From Lithospermum erythrorhizon (lineage: Eukaryota > Streptophyta > Magnoliopsida > Boraginales > Boraginaceae), in contig JADFUC010001761.1 in NCBI GenBank assembly GCA_019722365.1, positions 1 through 64,000 on the forward strand: a DNA stretch of 64,000 nt, read 5' to 3'. Below, in pieces: positions 13,523 to 27,300 of the stretch. The position numbers were made by a program, and so were the translations under genes. Each line of letters starts with the position of its first letter. Position 1 is the first letter of the stretch. Below the pieces are notes generated by a model. It was not told the DNA's origin. It searched no databases and saw nothing but the letters and a program-made list of their open reading frames with translations.

Positions 13523-14030
13523 ATAGCCATCTGATATTCTTTGTCCACTATATAAGAAGTCTATCAAAACAAAATGAAGCACTAAATATGCTATACTTTA
13601 TCGTATATTTGAAATAGCCAAATCGACATTCTTGATCGTGATTTTTTTAGTAAATCGTCATATCATCATGTATTTCCGCAATTTCTTATATATTGGAATT
13701 TATATTAATGAAAAAAATCATGCAATTTCTTGTACTCCAGAAAGTAATATAGTTAGTATCACATTTGTGATTCTTTTTAGAGTTTGGTTATCATGTAGAT
13801 AGAAATCATAATTTGTCTTCTTTAAGACTAATAATATCTTTGCGTGGTTATATTGGATTTTTTGGTCAAATTTAATAAATTTGATTAATTAATTAGAAAA
13901 TTGATTTGGTAAAAATTGTCATGGTATTCATAAAATCAATTAACAATTATATACATTGATAAATTTGAGCTAGATGACCTATAATTAGAAATATTTGGTA
14001 ATTTGTGGAAAAAAATAAATTGTGAATATT

Positions 14031-14150
14031 TTTTTTGGTTTATTATTAACCAAAATCTCCACTGCTACTAGTGGGATTTGAACTTTAAGAGCTATCAAAT
14101 AGAATTACATCAATACTATCATAAGACAAAATTAAACTACCAATTGAAAT
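14031..14150 (-). mobile_element. Same SINE in copy B
   Basis: Sits at the equivalent place, with the left duplication TTGTGAATATT intact (14,020-14,030) and the right one shortened to TTGAATATT. The B box GTTCAAATCCC and A-rich tail are kept. Confidence 0.6.
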
Positions 14151-15810
14151 TTGAATATTGTTTTCGTTATATGAGTGTGTTTTGAAAGTATAATCTATCA
14201 ACTAAATTCAATTTGTTTTCTTTTGTTGTGCAGACAAGGCAAAACACGTTGGAGGGGTTAAACATTGTGAGCTCTACATTGGTGAAAATAAATGTAACCC
14301 CCTTGGTAACGTAGACTCAATCACATGCCTACATATGTGTGCCGACCAATCCGATTACAATATTGATGATGCTAAATGCGTGGTTAGGGGACGTCGTCCA
14401 TATTGTCAATGTATATACCAATGTTAAAGTTACTACTCATGAATAATAAGACGCCTGAAGAGCATCATAATCTTTACATACATGGAAAATGATTACATTT
14501 TTAATTATTATTTGAACAATTTAATGGGTTAATGGTTTTTTATATCACTCATATTTTAAAAAAATCACCTAGATTATTTATGTTTAAAACTGTCATATTT
14601 TAATCATTTATGTTTAAAAAATATTTAACGATTACATCCGTCCAATAATATCATCAGTTTATGTCTTTATGAGATCTATTACTTTTACTCAACAATATTG
14701 AAGGTAACTTCGTCCACACATTCATCTTTACTTATAATTAAATTGTGGGGACAATTTTAAAATATAAAAAGTAATGAGTATGTTTTATATAAAAATAAAA
14801 TGTCACAATTTTCAGCTCCAACAACCCACACCCCACCCCTTAACCCACTTATAAAGCTAGGCGCGTAAGCGGATAGAGCCGGAACTTTGAAATTATCGCT
14901 ACGTTTGAGTTAGAAACCATGATACGTCGAACACGTGGTTCGATAAGTCCCCAATTTTTGCAAACCTTAAATTTCTAAGTTCGAGTTCACACGCTTTTTT
15001 AGCGTTATTATTCGATTTGGTCCGCAATTTGCAAGCGGTTGTAAATAGTTCAGAATTCGCATGTTTTTAAAGAATAATGGGATGGGTAAATGAATTGGGG
15101 AAATAAAATGGGCAGAGGCACCCATTATCTGTGTGGCCGAAAGCCAGCCCCCATACTTGGTTAAAGTGTCAAGTCGAACATTGGATTATAAGGTTCGATT
15201 TAAATATTTAGCTCTCGAACAGGCAGTGGTCGAACTATTTCGAGCGAATAATCACGAGTCGAATCGAGCTTTGGTTCCTTTCGCGGGACTATTCTAGTCA
15301 CCATTTTCTTCAATCTTCCAGACCCACACTGTCCGCTCGACTCGACTCGTAACCAAACAATCTCATATTGAAATCAACCAAATGAATCCCGCCACTCTTG
15401 TTTTCATGATAATCCAAGAATTCAAGCCCAACCAAAGGTAAAGGTGACTTTGAAAAATTTCCGATGTAGATGGCGTCTACAGCTAAAGATAGTAATACTT
15501 TATCTTTATGATTATCGAATATTTATCATAGTTTTTAGAATGATTTTGGGTGCTATTACTCATAATTTAGTTTGTTTTAGTGGATTTAATTGGCCGAATA
15601 TTATATATTATGCGATTCCGGTGTTTTTATTATTATTTGGGAAAGATATGCTAATTTAGACAAGAAAAGGCTAAAAAAAGAATTTGCAGGCCGAGTCATG
15701 TAATTTTCTGGAAGAGTGGACAAAAATTTTGATCGAAAATCGAGAAGAAAAAGAGGCCGATTTATGTAAAGTGCATTAGAGAATAAAAAGGCAGGAGTTA
15801 GCACTGGTAT

Positions 15811-15818
15811 TATATAAA
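15811..15818 (+). promoter_or_regulatory. TATA-like element in copy B
   Basis: TATATAAA followed by ACGCAGCAGAGCAACTCGGC, matching the copy A element at 7,295. Confidence 0.35.
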
Positions 15819-16830
15819 TCACGCAGCAGAGCAACTCGGCAGCAGTATTATTTTCGCGCGAGGAGCAGCAGTAATCATTATTCTTGTTTCATACAGCCAA
15901 GAAAGTCACGCGGCAAGATTTTTTACTCTTGTTTTTGGATCACAGTATTCGTTTAGAAAGCAATTGATAGTATTTTAATCTTTATTCATGTCTAGTTAAT
16001 TATGTTTTTGATAGCATTATTTTGAATTATTCGATACAGTAGTAGCTAAATTTATTATTCTTGGGGCTTTGATATAACGGCTTATTTTGTACTTTTTATT
16101 CGGATTTTGGGTTATTATAAATGTATTTGGCATTATTAATCATTAAACTTAATTTGATTTGATTATTTTAGAAGCTTTGGCCAGTGCTTTTATATGACAA
16201 TCTGAGTATTATGTAACACTCGATTACGAGGAAGGCATCATGGAAATTGAGCGATTAGTTAATTAATTGGGTTGTTATCACAGTGTGCGACCACATGAAT
16301 TAGTTCTAATATAAGATTTCACTGACTTCGGGTTTTTAGCTAATTAATTTCATTAGTGACACCAAGGAGATAAAATTAAACTAGGAACCTTTCGGTGAAC
16401 TGCGAACCAAGCAGTATACCGAACTAACGATAAATTGGGCCACTGGTGTTGTTGATCATCTACTTATTTGGGTAGAATCTTCTTGTTAGGTGAAGTTGAT
16501 ATCGCAGTAATCGGCTTTTTATTCATGCAGTTTTATTAAACTTAATTGCGTTGTTGGTTTAAAAGTTTTACTTAGTTTAGTCTGATCGGTGCAATCATAG
16601 TTTCATACGCAATTACAAGTAATTTAAGTAAGCAAAGTTTACCGATAGGATTAGCCAGCTGCTTTGGCGTTGTCTTCTTCTGCGACTCGTCTTTCTTTGC
16701 GAGAATATAATTTGTTGCATCACTTTACAATTAAGATTCATTTTGTTCTTCTTGTGTTAAATGAGTTTGGAGGAACAAATTGAAAAGTTCAAAGGGTTCA
16801 AGGGACGCATTGAAATCGGTTGATGGGAGT

Positions 16831-17740
16831 TGGATACTGAGATTATAAAACCCAAATTGAAGACGTTTATATACGACAAAGCATAGTGGGCATCCGTCCT
16901 TCAATGTCTGGTTAGTTAGCTAGGGCTTTATTCGTAGCCCCTAAAATGGAAGAGGATAAGGCACATAAAAGAAAAATTATTTATTTAATTTCTTAACTTA
17001 AAAAAACAACACATTAACATTTTTTATGTATCAATATTATCTATATATTTGCTTATATATGTGCTATACAAGAAGCATGATTTGAGTCTCACCTAAAAAT
17101 TGAATATTTTGTCATACTAATTTTAAAATTATCAAACAAAGCTTTGTTTTGGACATGCGCTTTAGATAATTCGCTTCAATCATATTTGAACTAAAATTGG
17201 TTTTTCACATTAACTACTGATTTCATATTTGGAATTGGGTCTGGTGAAATGAGTTGCCAAGATTTATGAATCTTAACAACTCTCATAAGTTGCATATTAG
17301 ATGTAATTAGTGAACTGTCACTTTCCTAATTGTTTAATATTCAGAATGATTGCATGTATAGCTGGAATAATCTGTATAACGAATGCAGTTAAGTGAACGA
17401 AATTGCCCTCCTCAGACTCACTTTTAGCTCCAAAAATTCATGCTTGTCTGTTTGCCAACATCACCTGTGGCAGAGAAAAATCTGGCTTGTCATCACGCTC
17501 TCCGTCCTGAGTTACGTCCGCCACTCGGAAATAAATCGAACTTTATAAATAAACCAATATTATAGCATTCTTACCGGAAGTTGGAAACTAAATCTTGTCC
17601 AAAAGCATTTCGAGGAGATAACGGATTCCTAAATCCAAGTGAAAAGGCATGTCTAACTCACTTCTGATGTACAACGCCATGTCATGTGTCTGCTACTCTG
17701 GGCCGAAAAACACTAAGCCATGAAATACTGCTTATTTCAA
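16831..17740. other. Intergenic, nothing recognised
   Basis: AT-rich DNA after the end of copy B. I see no open frame, transposon terminus or RNA gene. Confidence 0.5.
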
Positions 17741-18040
17741 TCTACTTTGCGTGAAAGATCGCCTTCCTGCTTCCTGGGACACCACCGGTGCAAAGATCCG
17801 ATACCCTGCGTTGGTCTCGGGGATGTGTGACTCAAAGCGATCAAAGTCATGTCCTCTTGAAATGCGCCCACCGCGTCGGCAATGGTGGCGGTACCACTTT
17901 CGAGGCTCTACTGCGGTTCATTCCTCAACTTGAGACGATCACGTTTCCGATGTCCCGGATCTATAGATATTGTACTATCGGTTTTTCTCGGACCCCGACC
18001 CGGCTCTTTGAAAACCTCTCCCTGTCTATACTTGGCTAGT
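17741..18040. other. GC-rich, coding-like island of unknown identity
   Basis: About 300 bp of balanced composition in AT-rich DNA. It is open for 60-83 codons in two plus frames, and one minus frame is also long with a single stop (it reads ADAVGAFQEDMTLIALSHTS in part). I recognise no family. It may be a decayed gene fragment or captured exon. Confidence 0.3.
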
Positions 18041-20102
18041 GTTATATTGAGTGCACCATGAGTCTCTTGTAGTCACTAGAACCACTTGGCTACAACTAAT
18101 ACAATCCACACACCATTATGGAGGCCGAGATCTAAAGCTTCTCTGAGAATGCAGGCACGGCTTCAAATCTGGAGTTTGTTATAACGGATGCGATCTGAGC
18201 GAGAAATTGTAAAATACATAAAATAAAAAAAAAGAGCCGAGGGAATTTAATGTAGTATCCACTAGCGATATTTTAGGGTAATTATGGGCGAGCCATGAGA
18301 GGCCCAAGTATAATGGGAAAAGCAATTCTGAATTTGGTGAAATAGTTAAAGGAATCTTCACTTAGGTCTTCTAATACAAGTTATTTGGTATGAGAAATAA
18401 ACGTATCATAAAGCGTATATACAGTAGAGACATTGAAATAAAATTTCAAGTCCTTGATGTAATATATTCAAGCCACTTTCAACATAGTTCAAAAGGTCCT
18501 ATACTAAGTACATTTAGTAAGATTTTGAGTACTAGGATTAAAAATTAAATTTTGTAAATCAAACCTCATCTGTTCACAATGGTACGATTCGTATTTCCCC
18601 CAATATGAGCATCCCTAGGTGTGCGTACATCGAGGCCCATTTTAGAAGTCTTCTAAGAGACGTAATGGCTAACCATTGTCCCAAAGGGAGGCTCACAAAG
18701 TCACAACGGTTCGTGGTAGAGTGAAGTTTTCAATTCAACATGGATGAATGACTGAATGAGGATTGAGGTCGAAAACGACACTAAATTATTGATTCAAGTC
18801 CTCTAGGGAGCACTATGAAACTAGTTGAGATTGATATACTAGTTGTGGATATTCACACTTTGGTGACTTGGACCAGTGTAAAATTTAAGTATACTAAGAT
18901 AGAACACAAGAATGCCTATGGCACATTGGAATTACGGACTGGAACAGGAGGCGACTTGGTTTAGGTTCTTCTCTATTGACTTAATTCGAGACTATTTTGA
19001 ATTCATAATAGTTTGTTAATTTATAAACTATTTTATTACTAATCATTTTTTATAATGTTGTTCTTTTGTTGAAAAAAGGTATCAAAGTAGGGTTTGCTCA
19101 GGGAAATAATGTTTCATGTCTTCTGAACAAGCTTGAATGTCTTGCAATATTTATAGAATAGATAGGTGTTGAAATACAAACTTCTTTATTATTTATCTAT
19201 AAAATAGATATTGATAATTAAAAGAAATTGGTTATCACAACTCTGGAGTGAAATAGGTAGCTCAGGTTTAAACATATTAAAACTAGTACACATGGGTGGG
19301 GATTAAAATTTAATTACATAAGGATTTGATCATTAGGAAATGTTTCTTGTTAGTATTAAGATATCTTTCTTATAAATATTACTATATCTAATCCATTTTA
19401 ATTGAATTTCTCATATATCGAGTTAAATATTTAATCTTCAATTACTCTTTAATTATATTATTAAAAATTTAAAAATTAATATTATAAAAATATTTAAAAT
19501 GGCGAATCAATTATATAAATTTTTATATTTTTAGAATAAAGAATAATTAGTAATTGATGGTCAAAATTTAATTTCAAAATAGTCAGCGTCCAACTAAAAT
19601 GGATTAGAAGAAATAGTAATTATTAGGGAGATATACTTTTTATATTGGAAACATATATATCCTAATGTTGACCCATTTTTGAAATAAAATCTCCTTAAAC
19701 TAATTAGTTGGCAAATAATGAAGGATATGCCTTTTAATATTATCAATACTTTTATTTATTTTATTATATTCATGGAATGGAGCCCAATAAGACAATTTTC
19801 ATATAAAAATATCATTAAATTTACTTTGTACTTACCAGAAAGTTAATAAATCTTGTAACCTGAATTGACACATATAATTTTTGATTAGAATCAAATTATC
19901 TTGTCAATAAAGAAAAGAACATTGAAACACTATTTCTAGTATTTATCACCAAATAATATACAACATAAAAATATTTGGTGAAATTTTAAAAAAATCAACT
20001 ATAAAATTTATAACTAGATGATATTTTTTGAAATAAGGAAAGTAATAATAATAATTTTTTTTCTTTAACAAAAGGTTTCTATAAAGTTATTAGATTGTTA
20101 GG
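18041..20102. other. Intergenic, nothing recognised
   Basis: AT-rich, full of stops in every frame. No terminal repeats or RNA gene seen. Confidence 0.5.
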
Positions 20103-20110
20103 TACATGTA

Positions 20111-21136
20111 GGGGTAGGGTAATTTCACAATCACCATCCACTTATAAAGTTAACTTTGCTGGCCTTTTATAAGATTAAGGGTCTTATCTTTCATAAACTT
20201 ATATATCCAACGCGCCTCTTTGCCTTTAACTAACCATTAAATATTACTTGAATGCTAAAAGACATAATTTTACATCAAAATATTTCAAATTTTTTAATTG
20301 TCTCAAGTCATATATTAACATGAGATATGCTAGCATTTAGGTAATAAGTAAAAAATTATAAAAAAAATTAATTACTCGGGTCTTGATTTTTGGATACATT
20401 TAAATTAGTATCTATTAACATCTATATATAACTTTTAGAAGGCCTAACACAATCATATATATCAATTCATTAATAAATTTGGCAAATATTTTTGTATATG
20501 AAGATTATTTAGTTTAGAATTAATTTTGGTATGTATAAGCATGTACATATATATATATATAAAAATAATATATTTCAATTGACTTTTACAATAATTAATT
20601 TAGAATTAGTTTTTAGTATGTATAACAATAATATATGTTCAAATCAATTATTTTGGTATATATCAAAATTGTAACAATTTTAGTGCATTTTACTATTATT
20701 AACAAGAAATTTAATTAAAATTGTGAGTTTGATTGAATTTGTAAAAGAAATTAATAATTTTGATCGTTTTTTTAAAATAAGCAATCTTGAGAGAATGAAG
20801 GGAGTATTTAGTATGGAGTATTTAGAGATTACTATTCGGTACTAATCCATGAAATTGTATGAAAAAAAAAGCTTATATAGACTTATCCAATATATTCGTT
20901 ACAAGCTGAATGAAGTGATTATCTGAATACAGAATATATTTATCCAAATATTAAGATTTTTAGGCAATTAAGATTTTAAATTCGGTTAGTTTTCTTAGGT
21001 TAGTTAACGAAATAGAGGTGTATGGTGGATTGGTGGTTGATTTATAAGTTTATAGGAGTATTATCACTTTAAGTTTTACGGGGAAATATGATGTTCATGA
21101 AAAATTTTGGCAGGGAGTAAAGGTGCAAATTATCGA
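20111..21136. mobile_element. Inverted-repeat MITE (larger member of the 28.6-kb family)
   Basis: The left arm (GGGTAATTTCACAATCACC...) and right arm (...GGTGCAAATTATC) are diverged inverted copies. The interior shares a long stretch around GAGATATGCTAGCATTTAG with the element at 28,640, in opposite orientation. TACATGTA flanks it at 20,103-20,110 and 21,137-21,144, an 8-9 bp target duplication as in Mutator-like or related elements. No coding capacity. Confidence 0.55.
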
Positions 21137-21144
21137 TACATGTA

Positions 21145-23290
21145 AATAAAATTGAAAATATATATAATGTGAAAACAAACAAGAAAATGGTTATCAAATA
21201 TTTCTATATATCATAATTGCATCTTCACATATATATTATCCTTGTAACTTTTATTTTAAAAAGCGTAATAATGACATCCATAGAAATTCTTTACTTGTCC
21301 ACTATTTGAGTCTAATAAAATATATGAATTTCACTAAATATACTCTACTTGCCATTATATATCCTCAGAGCTTATAAAAATGAGATTTGTGTTTCTTTAT
21401 TTTCATTCACCAATTCTTACATATTCTTCTTTATTATATATTTTTTATTGATGGAAAATATGTTTCTAAATCTTTTAAAAGGACTCTATATGATTGATAA
21501 TTAATAAGTTAAAACTTTTTGCTTAAAAATTCTATAATAATTTAAACATAATTGGAATTATCTACTCTCTTATAATATGTGCAATAGTTTTACCACTTTC
21601 ATATATACTAAATTATCATATGTTCATTATCCCGACTTATCTTCGTCCCAGTATATAAAATACTCCGACATAACTTTGCAGATGATAAAAGTGTATCTGC
21701 TTTGATTTTTATAATTTTAACATAACAATAAATAAATATCATTTTAATAATGAAATAAATTAGTCTACACATCTTGAAAATTTTTTGTATGATAATTATT
21801 CAAGTATAAATTGAAAATAATTTTCTAATCCAAAAAACATTATTAAAGAACACATATGATATATAATAGAGGTATTATGTAGTGATATTTTTGTATTACA
21901 TTTTAATAATTGAAATAAAAAAGGTCAATTTACATATCTAATACTCTCTCCGTCCCAATAGATTGACAAATTTTAAATTTGAATTTTATAGATTAAATGT
22001 CAAATTTAAATATTTTTATTTACGTTGTATAATATTTGATATTTGGTAGAAAATTATCGAGATAATATTTTGATGTACTTTAATATTGACATTAAGTTTT
22101 ATTCAAATCAAGTATATTTATCAATAAAAGCGTAAAGTTTGTCAATTTGGAGCACTTAAATCAAGCATGACAATCATTTAGTATAGAGGGAATAATAGAT
22201 TTGGATATTTTATTTCAGATTTTTTTATTATAATATATACATATATATATATATATACCTGTATGCTAGGTTTTATTCTTAAATAAAAAATATATTTATT
22301 TATAAAATATAGGTGCAATAAGTAATTAGAGTTGAATTTAATATATGAAAGAAAATTAAAAAAATCTACTTTAAAATATTTAATACTTGATTAGTAAATG
22401 AAGCTAAATAAAATGCTTTATATTAGTTTTTTACCTATATGAAATATAATTCATCGATATTATGGTCTAAAAAATACATACATGAATATGTATATTATAA
22501 ATATATAATCCACTTTATTGATGAACATTCGATGTAATCCAATATCTTACGTCTTATTTGAATGACTTAACTGTGATCTTTTTAAAATTTATATTAAAAA
22601 TTATGTATTTATGAAAGTTTAAATATCAAGTAATATTAATCCACATATATTTTAAATTTTTATTAAAAAAAATTATTGCACAAGATATGATTTTAAAAGA
22701 GAGGTATATTAAATGCTTTTATTCCGATTGATTTTTAATATAATTCATTTTAGAGTATTTCACATTCGAGACAAAGGATATCTATTAATGTGTAGCTCTT
22801 TCTGTTTTGCGTAAATTTAAAATTGAGAGAATCAGGAATTCGCCAAAGGTGCTTGATATTATTGATTTTGTGCGAATGTTATTGAGTCGATAAATTAAAT
22901 TTTTTTTAAATGGATACATAAATAAAATTGAATACTTGACACTATGAATAATTTATACTACTAATCGAGGTGAGAAGTAATATTTTATAACAATAAATAA
23001 TATAAACATAAAAGGTGCATTTTTTAATTAAAGAGAAAAATAATGTGTTCTAATAATAAAATAAAAATTACATAATGTGTATTCTTTTATTAAGAAGCCT
23101 TGAAAATGGAGAGTAGTATGATAACAAAACTTTTTAAAATCTATTATTAAGTTATATTAAAATTATAAGGGATCGGATAACAATGAACAAAATGAATTAC
23201 AATATAAATCAAAAAGTATAAGTATAAATTTAGGTAAATAGTTTATTACTTTATTTATTATCTCAGTTTAATAAGTGTAATTTATAAATT
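21145..23290. other. AT-rich intergenic DNA
   Basis: Very AT-rich with a short (AT)n run near 22,240. The stretch around 21,950-22,200 (CTCTCCGTCCCAATAGATTG and the later reverse-matching GGAGCAC...AGAGGGAATAATAG) looks like a small Stowaway-type inverted repeat but is too decayed to bound. No gene seen. Confidence 0.4.
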
Positions 23291-23910
23291 GAGTTAATAA
23301 GTGTGTTGAAGTTTAAGCTTTGGTCCTTGTAAGTGGCAACGTTGTAGAAATGTCCCCGTTAATTAATACCCACGTGGTTCTTATATAGATTCCCCAATTT
23401 GGCGTGGTAGTACCAATTAACGTTTTGTGACATTGTTGGATATTTTCGGGTCAAAAATCTGATTTGAAAGAGTTTTGTGTGTTGTAAAGTTCTTGGCGCT
23501 ACAGGAAATGGTCCTTGTTAGGTAATGCATGGTCTCGTTTGGTCCATAAAACCTTAATATTAATTACTTTGTAATATTTCAAAAATATCTCTAGATTAAA
23601 ATTTTTAGTTATATAAATATAAGTATTTTAAGATAATTAATATAATATTATTTTTGAAATATTTAATATATTAACTTTGAGTAACATTAATATATTTTAT
23701 ATTATAAGTTTGTGTCTGTTGAAATTATTTTTGACCCCAAAAATGTCCCCTGATCACGCCAAAACGTTAATTAGTACTTGCCACGTCATAGGGGCGAGAA
23801 ATAGAAAACCCACATGCTCTGTGCGGAGACCGTTTCTCTGATACGCCAACACATAGGCCCAAAGTGCGAAACTGACGCCTTTATTGAGACGAATTCGCTA
23901 TGATTAACTC
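23291..23910. mobile_element. Inverted-repeat MITE with GAGTTAAT ends
   Basis: A 620-bp element starting GAGTTAAT and ending ATTAACTC. Long imperfect inverted arms include CTTTGGTCCTTGTAAGTGGC/GGCCCAAAG and (C/T)AATTAACGTTTTG. The arms resemble those of the element at 31,660, which has the same termini. No convincing target duplication. No coding capacity. Confidence 0.55.
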
Positions 23911-24231
23911 GTTTTATTACTAGACATATTAAATTGTACATAAGCTGAACTTCTCATTTTGGTTATGAGTTAATTTTTTTAGCATCTCCTAAGTCTGCCA
24001 CGTCTCTCTCTCTCCTCTCAAGAAACAAAAAACAACTTCTTCACCATGAACTGCTCCACTTTTTAAGGAAAAGAATAATCACCATTTTTTGTGGTTTCTT
24101 CCCCTTTCTATGTTATATTTTTATTTTTCAATAATCTAAAATGTTAGATCTTGTTAATTTAATATTTTTTTACACACTTTAATATAGTTTGTTTATTCTA
24201 TGCGGACTAATATTCATTTTTTCCCTATGTG

Positions 24232-24327
24232 ATGCCAAATGATGGTTACGGTCAATTTAATCCACCGGCGTGGATATATCTTTCGAATGAAGATGTATAT
24301 CAGCCAGAAATGCATTTAAGATTGGAG
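24232..24327 (+). other. Orphan first-exon-like segment
   Basis: ATG at 24,232 opens 32 clean codons of normal plant composition, MPNDGYGQFNPPAWIYLSNE and then DVYQPEMHLRLE, ending exactly at GAG|GTAGGT, a good splice donor. An AT-rich intron-like region follows. Upstream lies a CT-rich leader (CTCTCTCTCTCCTCTC) with a six-codon upstream frame. Unspliced, the frame stops after 45 codons. No second exon is apparent within the next kilobases, so this may be a broken gene. I do not recognise the protein. Confidence 0.35.
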
Positions 24328-24369
24328 GTAGGTGTGTTGTATTGTTTTTGTATGGATATTTTTGTTTAA

Positions 24370-27300
24370 TAAATACTATAATTTTTCTTTTGGTAGATAT
24401 CAATATATGATTCTATCGAGATTTTTCATCGATTAGTTATCTTTTTAAGGAAGTACTTATGTTTAATTGATGTTAAAAAAGTATCTCCTATTCAATTGTA
24501 TTTGTAGTAATTTTACCGTTTATGAATGAATATTAATTATCATTTCGAATTTAAAAAAATTAATTTCTTTTCACGGCAAACTAAGGACTATATTTTAAAT
24601 ACCGCGATTACCCATCAAACAGAAATCCATGGGTATTCTCCATATTTTTTTTAAAAGATAATTACGGATATAATTTCTTATTTTTTGATTATGGTAAACC
24701 ACCGATTTAACTTTTGGTTGGGCAAACCAAAGGGAGTGATAATCTTGAGTAGTGGATTTATTTTTGTCTGTATTCCCCTCTTGTTATACGTATATCTACA
24801 TTTCAATTGTATTTTTTCCTATTTACATTTAGATTTTTTAACGAATCTATCTCTCCATATTTATCATCTAAGAATGTATGCTTTTCATTCTGATATTTAT
24901 ATGACATATTTTTTATCGGAAAATACATCATATAAGCTCGAGGTTCAATTTGTTTACAATCTTACTTGTTGACTTTAGCAGCTAATAATAAGTGGTTTTA
25001 GAACCCGAAAATGCTTGCTTAGCTAGCATTAGGCTAACTGCTTGAATAAAAAGTAATTTAAAAGCGGATAACATGCGGATAGAGACAGAGTTTCTAGTAT
25101 TATAAGTGTTTCGCCATAGGAAGGTGGCAAAATTTGATCGATTACTCTTAACTGCTTTGTCCATGAGAAATAGATATATGTTGACCTACGCGTATACCTC
25201 TGTTTTTTTCTTACTTGTGGCATGGGGTGATAAATTCCGGTTTGAGGAGAGGTGGAGTGCATTATGACCAAGTCTTCCGAGTTGTGCTTTGAGGCGCTAC
25301 TCGGCCCAAATAAAAATATCTGTGAAAAGCAAAGACCGGTTGTCTGCCGCCAACACTCCGAAGATCGAGTCGGCGGAAGGATTCGAGTTTAGTTTGTAAA
25401 AAGGTAACTAGAGAGGGGATCAAGTAAAGCTTAGTTGATTGTCTTGATGTTTTACTTGGCTATAGTGGTTTTTGGACTATTACTTGATCGGGGTCTTTGA
25501 TGACACCATTCTTATCGGATAATAATGATTTCCGAACTTTAGCAATGGGTGGAAATGGGCATCTTGATTACAAAGTGGCTTGGCGATTAGTAGAAATAAA
25601 CTAATGGTTGCCAGGCCTTTGCCCTAAAACATCTTTGGAGGCGGTCGCTGTGTTTGAAGAGCTTACCCAGGGGACATGTTCTTGAAATGAATTACGCTAT
25701 AAATGGACATGACTATGACATGAGATATTATTTGAGATAATTCTATCCTCCATGAACAACATTTTGTAAAATCAAATTCGACTGAGTGGAATTAAAAATA
25801 TTTTACCTTGATACATGAAAGTTTAAGAAAAGATGTTGATACGTGCATTTGAGTGCTCTGAAGCAAGATTTACAATTATTCGAGGCCGTACATATTTACT
25901 TGATCGAGATGATCTAAAGTATCACGGTGGCATGAATAATAATTCATAACATGATCGTAGAAGATGACGTACATTGCAGAAGATAGTTTAGATGTGTGCG
26001 AATATACACAAGAATAAAATGATCACTTACCTCAGGCAAAAACACCGAGAACAAATGATATGTGATTTTGCTCGAAAAGATTGTTTTTCAATAGATCCCA
26101 ACAATGAGCGAATCGAAAGGTTGTTTTCAATAGAGTTGTACATCTTCTTTTTGTATCTGAATAAACTTGATTAAATCAATTTTATATTCAACTCAAAATG
26201 ACATACGATGCTAAAATAAAGTAGACTCTTCATTTTATCAGAAATCAATAATCCTATAGCATTGTGGCTCTCTCCTTGTTCTCTAGTCAAACAGAAGACT
26301 ACTCACTTTACAAAATGGACAACTAAGCCACCAAAGGATCTAATATAAACAAAGGATTTTCTTGCCAAGACCATTTCTTATCTAAGATTTTCGTTACTAG
26401 TTTGCCAAATAGAGAGTGAGGTCTGCAGCATTGTAGCTCTCTTGTTCTCTGATCCAAAAAACAAATTAGAGGTCTACAAGATTCTTGAATAATAGAACTA
26501 ACCTAAAACAAGTTCTAATGAGCTAACTACAAAATTACTCAAATAATTCACAGACAGGTTAAGAGATATTGAGTTAAAGATGATACAAGCATTGTCTTTT
26601 GGTTATGCAGCTTTTATGTAATAATTTCAATCAAGTGCCAAGTAACTCTAAAATTTATTAACAGACTTTTGGATAATAGACTAGCGATGGCATAATGAGC
26701 TAACAGTACCCTAACTTTCGGATTCGGATTTTTTTCATTCAGTAAAACTTTTTCCAAAAGGAAGACGATTTTTGGTTATGACCATTGACGGCATCCAAAC
26801 TATTATTCAACCAACTTGATACTAGAAGATTGTCTTTACCAATAGTAAAGTTACAACCACGTTTTTTGTTACATTCTTGAAAATCACTACCCATCAAAGA
26901 TTGTTCATCAAGTTGAGAATTTGCAAGGAGTACCTCTACACGTCGTCGTAAAAACAAAGTGAAATAAGTGAGGTCTTCTAACTATGAGTTTATATATTTT
27001 TCAAATTTTCAGAAAACTAAGAATAAAGTATAGTATTTAAATAATAATTAGACAAAGTAAGGTAAATTTCACACAAAAAATTCTTATGCTACATTCTCTT
27101 CTTTTGATAACCCTTTTAATTGATTTTAACGCATATAGTAAGCTTCTCCTAAAGAATAATGTACAGTGAAGTAAGCTAAGAAAATAATTATACAAGCAAG
27201 CTTATTTTTTAATTAATTTTACTTTATCAAGTTTTACTCTGTCAACCATTTTACTCAAAGCCGGAGTTGTTGAGTTAAATAATTATGCAAAGCAAGCATT

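Larger units (their letters stand above)
8586..16830 (+). repeat. Copy B of the ~8.2-kb repeat
   Basis: Starts with the same GTTTAAAATTAAATATAATA word as copy A and ends with GGAACAAATTGAAAAGTT (A at about 8,212, B at about 16,772). The order of all sub-blocks is conserved. The main difference is the GC-rich head, which is unrelated to that of copy A. No intact gene is visible. Confidence 0.8.

Noticed and set aside
23281..23920. Target duplication around the 620-bp MITE
   Set aside because: TTATAAATT on the left and GTTTTATTA on the right do not match well enough.
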